Part shown: positions 1 to 9,805 of the stretch, in pieces
How the letters are laid out: the number at the start of each line of letters is the position of its first letter
How positions within the stretch are numbered: position 1 is the stretch's first letter
Origin: Sepiola atlantica
Taxonomy: Eukaryota; Mollusca; Cephalopoda; Sepiida; Sepiolidae
DNA length: 64,000 nt
Assembly (NCBI GenBank): GCA_963556195.1
Contig: OY744517.1
Coordinates: forward strand, 82,479,714 to 82,543,713
Direction: 5' to 3'
Notes under the pieces: generated by a model
What the model saw: the letters and a program-made list of their open reading frames with translations, nothing else
Database searches by the model: none
What the model was told of the DNA's origin: nothing
Position numbers and translations under genes: made by a program

Positions 1-157
1 TGGGGTCTGCTGGGGACTGCTGCAGAGTGCTGGGGTCTGCCGGGAACTGTTGCAGGATGCTGGGGTCTACTGGGGACTGCTGAAGAGTGCTGGGGTCTGC
101 CAGGAACTGTTGCAGGATGCTGGGGTCTACTGGGGACTGCTGCCGGGTGCTGGGTTA
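1..157. repeat. 60-bp GC-rich minisatellite
   Basis: Tandem array with an exact 60-bp period: the block starting TGGGGTCT recurs at 1, 31, 61, 91 and 121, so each 60-bp unit is a dimer of two diverged 30-bp subunits (one ending in the ACTGCTG-x-AGAG type, the other in the TTGCAGGATGC type). It begins before the window edge, so its full copy number is unknown. It abuts the truncated end of the minus-strand LINE that follows, so it probably marks the break point of that element. The GC-rich composition contrasts with the AT-rich surroundings. Confidence 0.85.
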
Positions 158-208
158 GCTACTGGTGAGTGTTAGACTGTTGGAGACTGGAAGAAACAAG
201 CTGGAAAA

Positions 209-1027
209 TCAGGTGGTAGTAAAGTGTGGGAAAGTTAACCACAAGTAGTTTGTCTTGGTTAACCCTGAAAAGGAGGTATTCAACTTCCAGTACCCGGCTA
301 GTTTAGGCATGTTTCCTAACTTCAACTGGGCCATAACTAGTTTATGGTCCGATTGACCTAACCATTTGCACGTAGGACATGATATAAAGTCTACATCGCC
401 TCTTCTAACTAACATCCTATTCAAATAAGTATTTGGGTAGGAAGGCACACTATTTGTCCATGTCCAATTCTCCCGCCCCGGATGATCGACCCGAAACCTG
501 TCGACTAGATCGCATCTTTCCATCAGGTCAACCAGGCTGGTCTCACATCTCTCCATCCCTCTAGCTCCCCTTCCAACCATGTCTATTTTGGGATCAAGGA
601 TGGCATACCAATCTCCCATTAGAACTACGCGTTTCGGACATGCGACGAACACGTCCAGATCCCGAAAAAAGGAGACCCTCTCTCAAGCGGTGCTGAGTGC
701 ATGAACCGCAACTACCCGGAACACAAAATCCTTCACGGCCACATCGGCCACGACCAACCTGCCCCCCAAATCCCTATGAACAACGTCTACCGTCGCGGAC
801 AGGGTGCGTTTCACAAGCAAGGAGACACCCTTCTCCCGGGGATTCCCATATGCTGAGAAGACGTTGTACTCTATTGTCAGCACCTGACAATCCCCGGATG
901 AAACAAAGTGCGTCTCCTGGATCGCAGCTACATCCACTCCCAGGGACAGGAGATCCCTCCGGACGTGAACCGCCAGGTTTGAAGACCTCAAGCCCCTTGC
1001 ATTCAAACTAGCCAAGCGCAGAGTCAT
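209..1027 (-). pseudogene. LINE ORF2 N-terminus, endonuclease domain, broken
   Basis: Two pieces in one frame (1027-683 and 652-209) are separated by an in-frame TGA near 681. The first piece opens LRLASLNARGLRSSN, the usual start of an exonuclease-endonuclease-phosphatase domain, and carries the IQETH motif whose Glu binds metal. The second has GDWYAILD, where the family normally has GDFN, and ends with the conserved SDHKLV motif containing the catalytic His. Together this is about 270 residues, close to a complete endonuclease. The enzyme would nick target DNA to prime reverse transcription. The nonsense codon, the altered GDFN motif and the loss of the RT show it is dead. It follows ORF1 after about 75 bases. 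Confidence 0.8.
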
Positions 1028-1101
1028 GAACTTACCTTAAGCAGTGTCGCACCCGGTTCCAAAGTCTGCCGGCAAAAGGACGCCGACGCTATGCGCCATG
1101 C

Positions 1102-3235
1102 TCAATGTGGCCAATTCTTTGGTGTCCTGGCAATGCCGCCGACGTCCAGGGGAAAGGTAAGTTTTAAGGCCCTATAGAGAGAAGGATGAACCAACATTGG
1201 GACCCTTCCCTTGCATTCTGGTAAAAGTTCGTCCAGGGAAGGGTCTTTGTCCTTGGTGAGTTTTATTCCCGGTATGGCGCCCTCCGTGGCCTCCAGCATT
1301 TGCCAGACAGAGTTGTTACGACCGACTGGAAGCCTTACAAAAGTTGTTAAGAAGGGGGCCTCCGGGAAATTGGTGGGGTCTTCTATGTCTTTACCCCCTA
1401 TCTGGCTGAAGTCCAACAGAGGTTTTAAATTCCTCTTCTGCCGGAAAGATACGTCCATGCCGAAAGATAGGGGGTCAATTTTACACAACTCCCTCCCCAA
1501 TTTAAAGAGGAGGAGTCTTTCTTTGATTTTCCTCCAAGTCGGTGAGGAAGATTGGCTCCTTTTCCTCTCCAGTTCGACTAGTTTTAGCTGAGAGGATTCG
1601 GAGCTGGGTGGTGTATGTGCAGGTGTCTGTTTTAATAAATGCAGTGTGGGGGCTGGTGTTATTGCTTGTGTTGGTGTGGGGGCTATTGAAGGTGTTGGTG
1701 TGGGGGCCGGTGCTTGCAGAGTGAGGATAGGTTTTTTCTTCAAAATTGTTGTACTGGAGATGGAAGTTGGTTGTGTGGATGTAGGTTTTGGAGGTGTCGG
1801 GATGGTGTCTGCTCCATGGGGGATTGGGCAATCTTTTCTTCCCTTATCCTCTTTTTTCCTTTCATTTGTTCTTTTTCTGAACCTGGGGGGAGCAAATTTT
1901 TTGGCATCTCCTCCTCACCGACTTCTTCCTCTTCATCAGAGGATTTTTTTTGTTTTCTTTTTACCCCCTGCCAGTTTGGCAGTCTGGGGGCAACCTGTTC
2001 ATTTTGCTGCTGCTGCTTCTGCTGTTCCTGCGGTTGGACGAGTGGTGAGATCATGGCGGAAGCGGTTACATTCTTCCTCCCTTCCCTCACCACTGTACTC
2101 CATTCCTCTTCTGCTCTTCCCAAGGGTTTTTTTGATCTTGAGGCTGTTGTTGTAGCAGACATTGGAAGAGTGGTTGGAGCTGTCTTCAGAACCGGCACAG
2201 GAGCAGCCGATGGCGTTATTTGGCTGCGAACTGCTTTTTTGGGGCAGTTTTTTGCCATGTGGCCTATTTGCTGGCAAAACCAGCAGTGCGGGCGATGACT
2301 TTCTACCATGATCGGCATGTTCCATCCTTTATGCGTCAGCACCGGCGGAATTGCAAGGAAGTCTGCCCGCATCAGCTTCATGGCGATTGTGTAGTCAGCC
2401 ATGTGTAGTCCACTCCTGGACCTTACCGGGTCCACTTGTTCCACATCCCCAAACTGGCTGAAGTATGCGCCTAGGTAATCCGCGCACAGCTCAGGTGGGG
2501 CATTATAAATGCGGACCCGGGTTCTCCTTCTGCCATGGTATTCGGGCTGCAATTTTATGCTCCCGCTCCTCATCTCTTTCATGGAGAGACGTTCTGCTTC
2601 CTCCCGAGAGGGGAGCAGGATGTCCCACATGGCATAGCTCCTCTGGCAGATATAGGTTGCCGGAATGTTTAGCTTCTTAAGGAGCTCTGCCTATCCTCCT
2701 TTTTGAGTCCCAGGAGGCGATTTTCCTTCGAGTCCGAGGTTACAAGGGACAAAACCCTGTCCTCAATCGCCTCCCAGGAACCAGGCACAGGCTGCAGTAC
2801 ACTCCCTTTAATGTACTGTTTATATTTTTTTTGATACAATTGTTTGTAATCCTGTGGGGACAACCTCTTCTCTGGGTTCTTCTTCCCCCAAGCGGACTCC
2901 CTCGGTGGTGCTGTTTTGGCCTCCCCCTGGTCCCTGATGGTGGAACCAGAGACGCCTTGGCTCCTGGAAGCGGAGCCTCTCTTCTGGGGAGTCCTGAGGG
3001 TATTGGAAGTGGAGGGAATCGCCGCATTGAGTGAAGCTGGCTCTTTTCCCTTTTCTGCTTCCCTGCTGGGGGAAGCCAGACTCCTTGCAATGGAGCCACT
3101 CACTGGGGGAGCCATGCTTACCTCCACTGTAGAGGACACCACCACATTGGGTGAAACCGCCTCTTTTCGTTTGTCTGCTCCCTCATTTGAGGAGTCAGCC
3201 TCTGGGGGAGCAACCCCTTTTTGATTTGCATTCCC
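1102..3235 (-). pseudogene. LINE ORF1, nucleic-acid-binding gag-like protein, frameshifted
   Basis: Three overlapping minus-strand frames make one protein: 3145-2669 (Ser/Pro-rich N-terminus, extending upstream of any ATG), 2630-1740 and 1743-1102. The central piece holds a region reading TRVRIYNAPPELCADYLG that resembles an RRM/ORF1 fold, then a CCHC knuckle CWFCQQIGHMAKNC (C-x2-C-x4-H-x4-C), then a low-complexity Gln/Lys/Glu tract. The last piece is Pro/Thr-rich and ends in a conserved-looking C-terminus. ORF1 proteins coat the LINE RNA and act as chaperones. Each frame change needs at least one indel, so this copy is decayed. The start is uncertain; open sequence reaches back to about 3235. 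Confidence 0.7.
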
Positions 3236-3240
3236 GCAAA

Positions 3241-4234
3241 TACTACACTTTGATCTTTTTATTTACCTTCCCAGGAGGTTAGGCACAAGGCCAGTGGTAT
3301 CTTACACCCACAAGGTAAGATGTGACCCAAGGTCGGGTAGGGAAAGTGGGACTTGAAAAGCCAGCGCCCGAGAAGGTGAGCACTCTGGCCATTAAAAATT
3401 GCCTTGGCAGCCCCGTCGGCATTCCCCGGTAGGGGCGCCTCAGGCAGTAAGCAATAAACTTACTCCTCCCCAAAGAGGGGAGGCGAAGCCTGGGAGGGTG
3501 GACCTCCTAGAACTGCACAGGACAGACCCATAGACCGGCGTAAATCAAGCCCTGAAGGCCAAGATAATACCGGTCTATGGGGTGCAGTATCCATCGGAAC
3601 AGATTCTACACTTTGATCTTATATTTACTCCTCAAGGGAGTTAGGCACAAGGCCAGTTTTATCTTACTCCCACAGGTAAGATGTGACCCAGGATCGGGGT
3701 CGAGCAAGTGGGGTTAAAAGCCAGCGCTCGAGAGGTGAGCACTCTGGCCATTTAAAAATTGCCTGGGCAGCCCCGTCGGCATTCCCCGGTAGGGGCGCCT
3801 CAGACAGTAAGCAATAAACTTACTCCTCCCCAAAGAGGGGAGGCGAAGCCTGGGAGGGTGGACCTCCTAGAACTGCACAGGACAGGCGTGCAGTATCCAT
3901 CGGAACAGATACTACACTTTGATCCTATATTTACTCCTCAAGGGAGTTAGGCACAAGGCCAGTTTTATCTTACTCCCACAGGTAAGATGTGACCCAGGAT
4001 CGGGGTCGAGCAAGTGGGGTTAAAAGCCAGCGCTCGAGAGGTGAGCACTCTGGCCATTTAAAAATTGCCTGGGCAGCCCCGTCGGCATTCCCCGGTAGGG
4101 GCGCCTCAGACAGTAAGCAATAAACTTACTCCTCCCCAAAGAGGGGAGGCGAAGCCTGGGAGGGTGGACCTCCTAGAACTGCACAGGACAGGCGTGCAGT
4201 ATCCATCGGAACAGATACTACACTTTGATCCTAT
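3241..4234 (-). repeat. tandem LINE 5'-UTR monomers (306 bp)
   Basis: The block starting TACTACACTTTGATC (TTCTACAC at 3604) recurs at 3241, 3604, 3910 and 4216. The spacings are 363, 306 and 306 bases, with a short partial unit at the end. The two distal monomers are nearly identical. The monomer next to ORF1 is more diverged and carries 57 extra bases holding the perfect inverted repeat CCCATAGACCGG / CCGGTCTATGGG (about 3527-3583). The array lies directly upstream of ORF1 on the minus strand, the layout of promoter monomers in mouse L1. Promoter activity is inferred. Scraps of the same monomer occur at 21.4, 47.2, 47.85 and 60.8 kb. Confidence 0.8.
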
Positions 4235-4309
4235 CAAGAATTTTAAAACTGGTGAATTCATTGAGAAAGAGAGCTATTACAGCCTCTGGCTTGTTAAACA
4301 AACTAATGA

Positions 4310-4678
4310 TCACCAATAATTCCTGGCGGAAATTACTGTAGTCAAATATAGTTTGATAGTCGCCTGACCATGTTTATATTGATCTCTGCTAGCTCTAAAA
4401 ACCAGATGTTCACCCCTCCAGTCTAAAAAATAAGGATTACAGGCAAATCGTCGAAAAAAGGAAACCCTCTCGCCAGCAATGTTGGGCGCATAAACCGCAA
4501 TGATCCGAAACTTGCTGCTTTCAACGGCAACATCGACCACGACCAGCCGTCCTACCGCATCCGCATGAACAACGCTCACCGTCGCAGACAGGGTGCGTTT
4601 CACTAGCAAAGAGATGCCACAACTACGAACATGGCAAAATGTTCTAGAAGCTTCCATTGGAAAAAATAATTTTTCCAC
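4310..4678 (-). pseudogene. second LINE ORF2 endonuclease fragment
   Basis: The translated block ISLLVKRTLSATVSVVHADA and the following GRLVVVDVAVESSKFRIIAVY matches the 1027-683 copy with many substitutions, so it is an independent, diverged copy of the same ORF2 segment. It keeps the residues APNIAGERVSFFRR through the point where the other copy has a stop, then departs into unrelated sequence. It lies upstream of the monomer array, perhaps as remains of an older element into which the younger one inserted. Too short to encode an active enzyme. Confidence 0.65.
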
Positions 4679-4679
4679 T

Positions 4680-6093
4680 TCGTATCCATGAAAGAGTTAA
4701 TCAAACCTTCTACCATGACAAAAGCAGCAGGAGCCAGTAATTTTCCATGTCACAGCGCAGAAACACGGACAGAGAATGATACCTTTCTTCTATTGAGACA
4801 AAAACAACAATAGCACACTTTTGCGGGGTCACGTGGAGTATATAATTATAATAGTAAATAAAAAGTAATAATAATTCAATGTATAATTATCGAAGATATC
4901 AACATGATAAAACAACACACATGTGAAGTTATCTCATAATTTTATTAATATAGAAGACTATAGCAGTTGCATGACAGATCTATTCCTCTGTATGTACACG
5001 CAATCTTTTGCGTAATGTTTAGTATGGTTGGCGAAAACAGGTTTGTCTAAACTCGTGTATTGATATACAGGCACTTAGTGCATCATTGCACATGCCTACT
5101 CGCAGCCTGCTCGTTTCAGCCCACTTCGTTTGCCAGAAGAGACAAATGAGTTCCTGAACGAGATGTTGTGAAAATAAGACGCTAAGAACATGCTCTTGTT
5201 GTTTGTCAGAAAATGACAAGACGAGATGGGACTCCAAAATTCCACATTCTGTTTTTAGTTGAAGCCTGCCTGCCTGCCTGCTGAGGAACTCGCTTTATAT
5301 TCCTATACTCTCGTTAAATAAATTTGATTTATATTATAGTGGAGATGTTGGTATTTTATTTGGGACCATACAGGGAATAAGGACCCCAGATCAATGATAC
5401 AGCAAGAGGAACGCCTTTCGTCTTCACCGGTGTCTTCCAGTTTACCTTTTACAAAACTTTTTAATAAACAAACGAAACATCGAAGCGTCCGAAATAATAT
5501 ATATATAGATTTTTTTTATTTTAAAACATGTTAATATTTATATTTTTTTTTTGGGGGGGGGGGGTATATATTATATATTTTTTTTTTTAGTATCGGGTGC
5601 GTTTTTTCTTTTATTTACAAAACTTTTTGATAATAAATAAATGTATTGAAAACGAGTAATCTTAAACGAAACATTGCAGAATTCTCGTTCTAAAATGTTT
5701 TTGTGTCACTATTTACTTGCCTCCCCACGAGGGCAGAATGCATAATAAAAATAAAATCTTATAACGTGCATCTTTTTCTTTTTTTTACAATACGTTTTAA
5801 TAAACACAGACGATTCTATTTTTATTCACTGTATGGTCCTTTATTTGGAACTTGGTGACCTCCGTTTTATTATGCAGTTTAAGCCAGATTCGCCTGATAC
5901 CTGGCCGACTAAACAAAATGGCTATCTTCCATCTCGACACTCGACTCACACCAACAATCCACAATACGATTTTTTGTCTTTTTTTGTCTTAAGTTTTAAA
6001 AGATTATTCTGGATATAGAAGTTGCACACAGATTATTGAAGACATAGTCCATTGTCAATTTGAGGTTGTTTTTTTGGTTCTTTTTCATATTTT
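4680..6093. other. AT-rich interval without recognisable gene
   Basis: No coding similarity seen. It holds a short (TGCC)n run at 5263-5283, poly-T/poly-G tracts around 5510-5590 (including an 11-base G run), and a short block near 5705-5740 (TATTTACTTGCCTCC and on) matching the dispersed repeat better preserved at 16105-16205 and 48190-48300. The frames at 5019-5237 and 5833-6018 look like chance openings. Confidence 0.5.
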
Positions 6094-6810
6094 GGTACTC
6101 GTATAGAGAACGCACCGCGTTTCTGTGACTTCACATCGTCAACGTTTGCATAGGTCTCGGAAGCTCCTGAGAGTTGACGAAACTATTAACCAATCAGATT
6201 GCAGCAGGCATTAGATAATCAGGTTGCAAGCAAGCAGACGATAATTAATTTCTACGATCTGCAGCGCGTTAAAAAAAAATGAATTTTTACGATCTGTGTC
6301 AATGTGTTGAATCTCTCAAAGTTCTGTCAGCAACAGTCACTTCTAGCGAAAGACTAACCCTAAACCCTAATCCTAAACCCTAATCCTAAACCCTAACCCT
6401 AAACCCTATCCCAGAAAATGTTTAAAAAAAACATTGAAAAAAAAATTAAAAACAAACAAACAAGAAATTAGTTAAAAACAGAGGTTTTGTTTGTTATATA
6501 AAAAAAATCATTTCTGAAACTTTTCGGTGCACACAAAACTTTTATTTAAAAGCATTTGATTAACAATGGTTCCTTTGACAAAAAAAAAAATAAACATCTA
6601 ATTAATAACAGTTGTTTAACTATGGTTTGTTCGTTCTTTAGTTTTATATATGTATTTTACTTTGATTTTCTTCGTCTGAATTTATCGTCTGCCAGTCTTC
6701 AATTTATCGTTTGGCAGTTTTTGCCTTGTCAACTCTCGGGTGCTTCCGAGACCTGCCCTAACGTTGACGATGCAAAATCACAGAAATGCGGTGTGTTCTC
6801 TATAAGTACC
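6094..6810. mobile_element. MITE with ~85-bp terminal inverted repeats, copy 1
   Basis: The left end begins GGTACTCGTATAGAGAAC and the right end is its complement (GTTCTCTATAAGTACC). Pairing continues inward for about 85 bases on each side, through TTTCTGTGACTT, CGTCAACGTT and AGGTCTCGGAAGC, with a few mismatches. There is no transposase frame inside; the 717-bp body is AT-rich and holds a CCCTAA-type block. Copy 2 lies at 25660-26517. I could not identify a target-site duplication. A non-autonomous DNA transposon is the simplest reading; the superfamily is unknown. Confidence 0.75.
6356..6415. repeat. interstitial telomere-like (CCCTAA)n block
   Basis: Degenerate tandem CCCTAA / CCCTAAA / TCCTAA units, about nine in 60 bases, inside the body of the MITE at 6094-6810. 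TTAGGG is the usual metazoan telomere unit. Its location inside an inverted-repeat element, and in the second copy of the same element, argues that it travelled with the element instead of marking an old chromosome end. Confidence 0.7.
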
Positions 6811-6814
6811 GTTT

Positions 6815-7440
6815 TTTGTTTTACTAATGGATCACCACTTATCAAGGCTAAAAGCCACTCGAGGATAAAGGCTTATGAGGTGGATTAATTGTCAATTGAG
6901 AGGTGTAGAACCTTATGAGAGAATTGAGAATGATTGCTGGGATGGACCAACTTTGAATACTTGTGGGAACGGTTCATAACAAGAATCTGTTGACGGTAGA
7001 TTTGAAGATGACCATGTTGTAATATGCAAATAAGCAGTCCCATGATAATGTGTTCCACAGACGGGAAGTCATTGCAGAGAGTCTCTGTTTATGGAAATTC
7101 CACCTGATGCTAAACACACAGAGAAAGAAAGGAAAGTTTTTTTTCGTTGTGGTCGTAAAATGAGTTCTTGCTGTGAATGCCTTACAAGAAGGAACCAGAG
7201 ATTTGAGCTCAGTAGAGCACCTTCCATGGAAATAACGATAAAGTAGAGAGAGACTGGCAACGTCTCTTTTGTAAGGAACGGAAAAGAACATCCCCACAAA
7301 TAGATTTGTTTGAAAGAGAGATTGTGAAAATTGGATATTCCAACACGCACTCTTGATGCAAAATCCTTTAAAATTGTAAACCAAACAGAACAACTATGAA
7401 CACATTTTTGAAATATTTCAAAGCGAACAAGCAATTTGAT
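6815..7440 (-). pseudogene. LINE reverse transcriptase C-terminus and 3' UTR fragment
   Basis: Minus-strand frames at 7434-7069 and 7393-6974 overlap. They read KRDVASLSLLYRYFHGRCST, then RWNFHKQRLSAMTSRLWNTL and FKSTVNRFLL. This is the typical tail of CR1/Jockey-type LINE polymerases, the same tail type as the fragment at 62685-63113. Two frames are needed, so at least one indel is present. Downstream the 3' UTR runs to about 6815 and meets the right end of the MITE. Only the last ~150 residues remain. Clade is inferred from the motif style. Confidence 0.7.
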
Positions 7441-9289
7441 TGCTCATCCTAATAAACATGGGAGGTTTCTTTACTATGAGAGTAATTAATTAAAGAATAG
7501 CTTGCCAGTTAACATGTAGAGGGAAAAAGGCAATATCAAAAGAAAGAATGACGAAATCTATCTATACAAAAATATATCAATTTTTATTGCTAACTTGTTA
7601 GAACAACCAAAAATAAAGAGTTTGTAGTGAATGAAAGTTCAGAGTATCTTATACTGTTTCGAGTAAAGGGAATTATAATTTAGTCTGTGTAAGGAAAAGT
7701 GTAGTTTCTTGTTGTGTGTGTCGCATGCCTTCGGCCAGTGTTCGAGGCCCAGTTTAATGATGTGCATCTGTGTGTCAGGTCTGAAAGAAACTTTAAAAGT
7801 GAGAGAAAGAAAGCTGTTGTTGTATTTGGTTTTTATATTATGCGCAAAATATTGTAATGGCCTTTACAATATGCGGAGGCATATATTTCTGTACTTCTGA
7901 TTGGCTGAAAGAAGATGTTGATAGAGATCTTATCCAATCGAGAATCGAGAATTTTAAACATTTGCTGGCTGCTGCTGCTCCTATATGTATATGTATAGAA
8001 TAATGTGACTGGTGTAATTGAATAAAATAGTCTTTAAAAAAAATGTGGTTAGAAATGTATAAAGTACAACTTACTTTATTTTGTCATGTTCCACACTCAA
8101 GTATAGAAAGTGGATGGAAATGTAGCAGTTGCAGTAGGCTATTGAGCAGATTTTAGGGGGGGGGCAAGTGTTTGAACCATAATTTGAAAAGAAAACACTG
8201 TTATTTCAAAATATTCCTTCTGCTCGACATTTTTTTCCAAATTTTTTTAACGTTTCTTAAGCTTCTCTTCGGACAATCTTAGAGTAGTGGCAAGAAACTT
8301 AGAAAGGGAGGTTTTAGTAGTGCTCTGGAGGCATCTTTAATTTTATTTGGGTGGTTTCAGTAGCGCACTAAACGGGAGCAATAAATGTAAGATTACAGTA
8401 TTACATTTGGTAAGTGATATATAGTAACCCCAAAGTTCTCAACATCCTAGATAGAGCAGGTGTGAGTAAACGTAGCATTACTCGAGAGAAAGAACTTCTC
8501 TGTCTATTGTTAACTTAGTGTTGCCCGAGAGCCATAATAGTAATAATACAGTATGATATTTGATAAGTGATATAAGTTAATCCAAAGTGCTCAATATCAT
8601 AGATGAGCAGATGTGTTTAGTTGGCACTGATCGGGTATCATCAATATCCTAAATAAGGCAATCCTACATAGACAAGGTGTTTTTAAATGTCGCGTTGCCC
8701 GGGAGAAATATTTTCCCTGTATTTTGTTATACTATTGTATACCAGAAAAAGTGCTCTGTGTTGCTCGGAAGTCAATGTTCAATACCCTAGATAGAGCAGG
8801 TGTGTGCAATAATACAGTAGTACATTTTCAATGTGGTATAGGCTTGATGGAGAAGAGAAAGACAAGAACCTCAGCGTTACTAAAATAAATATAGGTTTCA
8901 TTATATTATTAAGGGGCAGGTGGAAGATAAGAAACTCGGCGTTTCTCAGGAATAAATTAAAATATATATAGATTCCATTATTTTTTGAGGAAGTGGGTGG
9001 AGAAGAAACTCAGTGTTGCCCCGATAGCATTAACTTTAAAACTGAAAGCTCAGGTGAATAACCTACACTATTATTATTTTCACTACATTAAAACAAGAGA
9101 GAGAAATGGGCTCGGTGCAGGTCAAAGAGGGGTGGGGAAGAGGGATGTGGGAAAATGAGGAAGGCAGAAATAGAGAAAGATAGAGACGAATTGAGATAGG
9201 TAGAAAGATAGAAATTTTAATATAAAGATGTTACACACAATTTTAACCTCTTCTATTTTGTTTTTCTGACAACGCTGGATAGTCCTTCT
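7441..9289. other. degenerate repeat interval (8.4-8.9 kb tandem motif)
   Basis: No gene seen. At 7435-7480 a block TTTGATTGCTCATCC plus AATAAACAT matches 33040-33090. From about 8400 to 8870 a degenerate repeat recurs four times, marked by CAATA-x-CCTAGATAGAGCAGGTGTG-like phrases (near 8443, 8590, 8640 and 8770) alternating with GTTGCCCGAGAG-like phrases. The same phrase appears at 61590. A 9-base G run lies near 8156. Confidence 0.5.
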
Positions 9290-9290
9290 A

Positions 9291-9291
<1 letters not shown>

Positions 9292-9328
<37 letters not shown>
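9292..9328. repeat. (TA)n microsatellite
   Basis: Uninterrupted TA dinucleotide run of about 18 units. Confidence 0.95.
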
Positions 9329-9332
<4 letters not shown>

Positions 9333-9370
9333 AGCTATGAAAATATATTTATGGCAATTAAGCCACACAG

Positions 9371-9406
9371 AGTCTCCCGCGTTTTATCCCCGGGGGGAAT
9401 CTTCAG
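9371..9406 (-). other. decayed hammerhead-ribozyme-like motif
   Basis: On the minus strand CTGAAGA (fits the hammerhead core CUGANGA) is followed by a C-rich/G-rich hairpin (TCCC...GGGA) flanked by a T-T mismatch, then AAAAC where a working ribozyme needs GAAA. The G12 position is therefore mutated and the motif should be inactive. The layout, including the T-T mismatch at the base of stem II, matches the better copies at 61.3 and 61.7 kb. It may be the remains of a Penelope-like or retrozyme-type element. Confidence 0.35.
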
Positions 9407-9715
9407 GCTAAAATGCATGGAGTTAGTTTTTTTTTTATTCACGGCTAGCTAGTTAACCAATCAGATTCTTTGTTATTCTCTTAGCCAATCGTTGGACTTC
9501 CCACGAACAAAGGTCTGGTTATTTTTACTTCCTATATCCTGTTCTATTGTTCTGTTTTCTATAGACTGGCCTACTTACTACCTAGCTCTACTTATGTATC
9601 GAGCACTGTTGAAGTAAATACTGAAAATTGATACATAAAAAATTATATCTCCTTATAAAATTTTATGTGGATACATGAAATAGTAATAAAAGCATATTAT
9701 TCACTATAATAAAGA

Positions 9716-9718
<3 letters not shown>

Positions 9719-9782
<64 letters not shown>
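9719..9782. repeat. (TA)n microsatellite at the 5' edge of the Penelope-like fragment
   Basis: About 31 TA units directly before the open frame of the Penelope-like element. It is preceded by CTATAATAAAGACCAAT, which is also the head of the dispersed family at 45095 and 62530. Confidence 0.95.
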
Positions 9783-9787
<5 letters not shown>

Positions 9788-9805
9788 GGATCTTTTGATG
9801 TTTCT

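Larger units (their letters stand above)
209..4234 (-). mobile_element. non-LTR retrotransposon (L1/TX1-like LINE), 3'-truncated
   Basis: Read on the minus strand the order is tandem 5'-UTR monomers (4234 to 3241), ORF1 with an RRM-like region and a CCHC knuckle (about 3235 to 1102), then the start of ORF2 with an apurinic-type endonuclease (1027 to 209). The reverse transcriptase, which should follow the endonuclease, is missing: the frame stops at a minisatellite near 200. LINE copies normally lose their 5' end, so a copy keeping the 5' promoter and losing the 3' end implies a later deletion or rearrangement. Frameshifts and a stop make it non-functional. Clade assignment is inferred from the ORF1 zinc knuckle and the endonuclease style, not from an RT phylogeny. 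Confidence 0.8.

Noticed and set aside
6356..6415. Ancient telomere fusion site
   Set aside because: The block lies inside a MITE and recurs inside the second copy of that MITE, so transport by the element explains it better.
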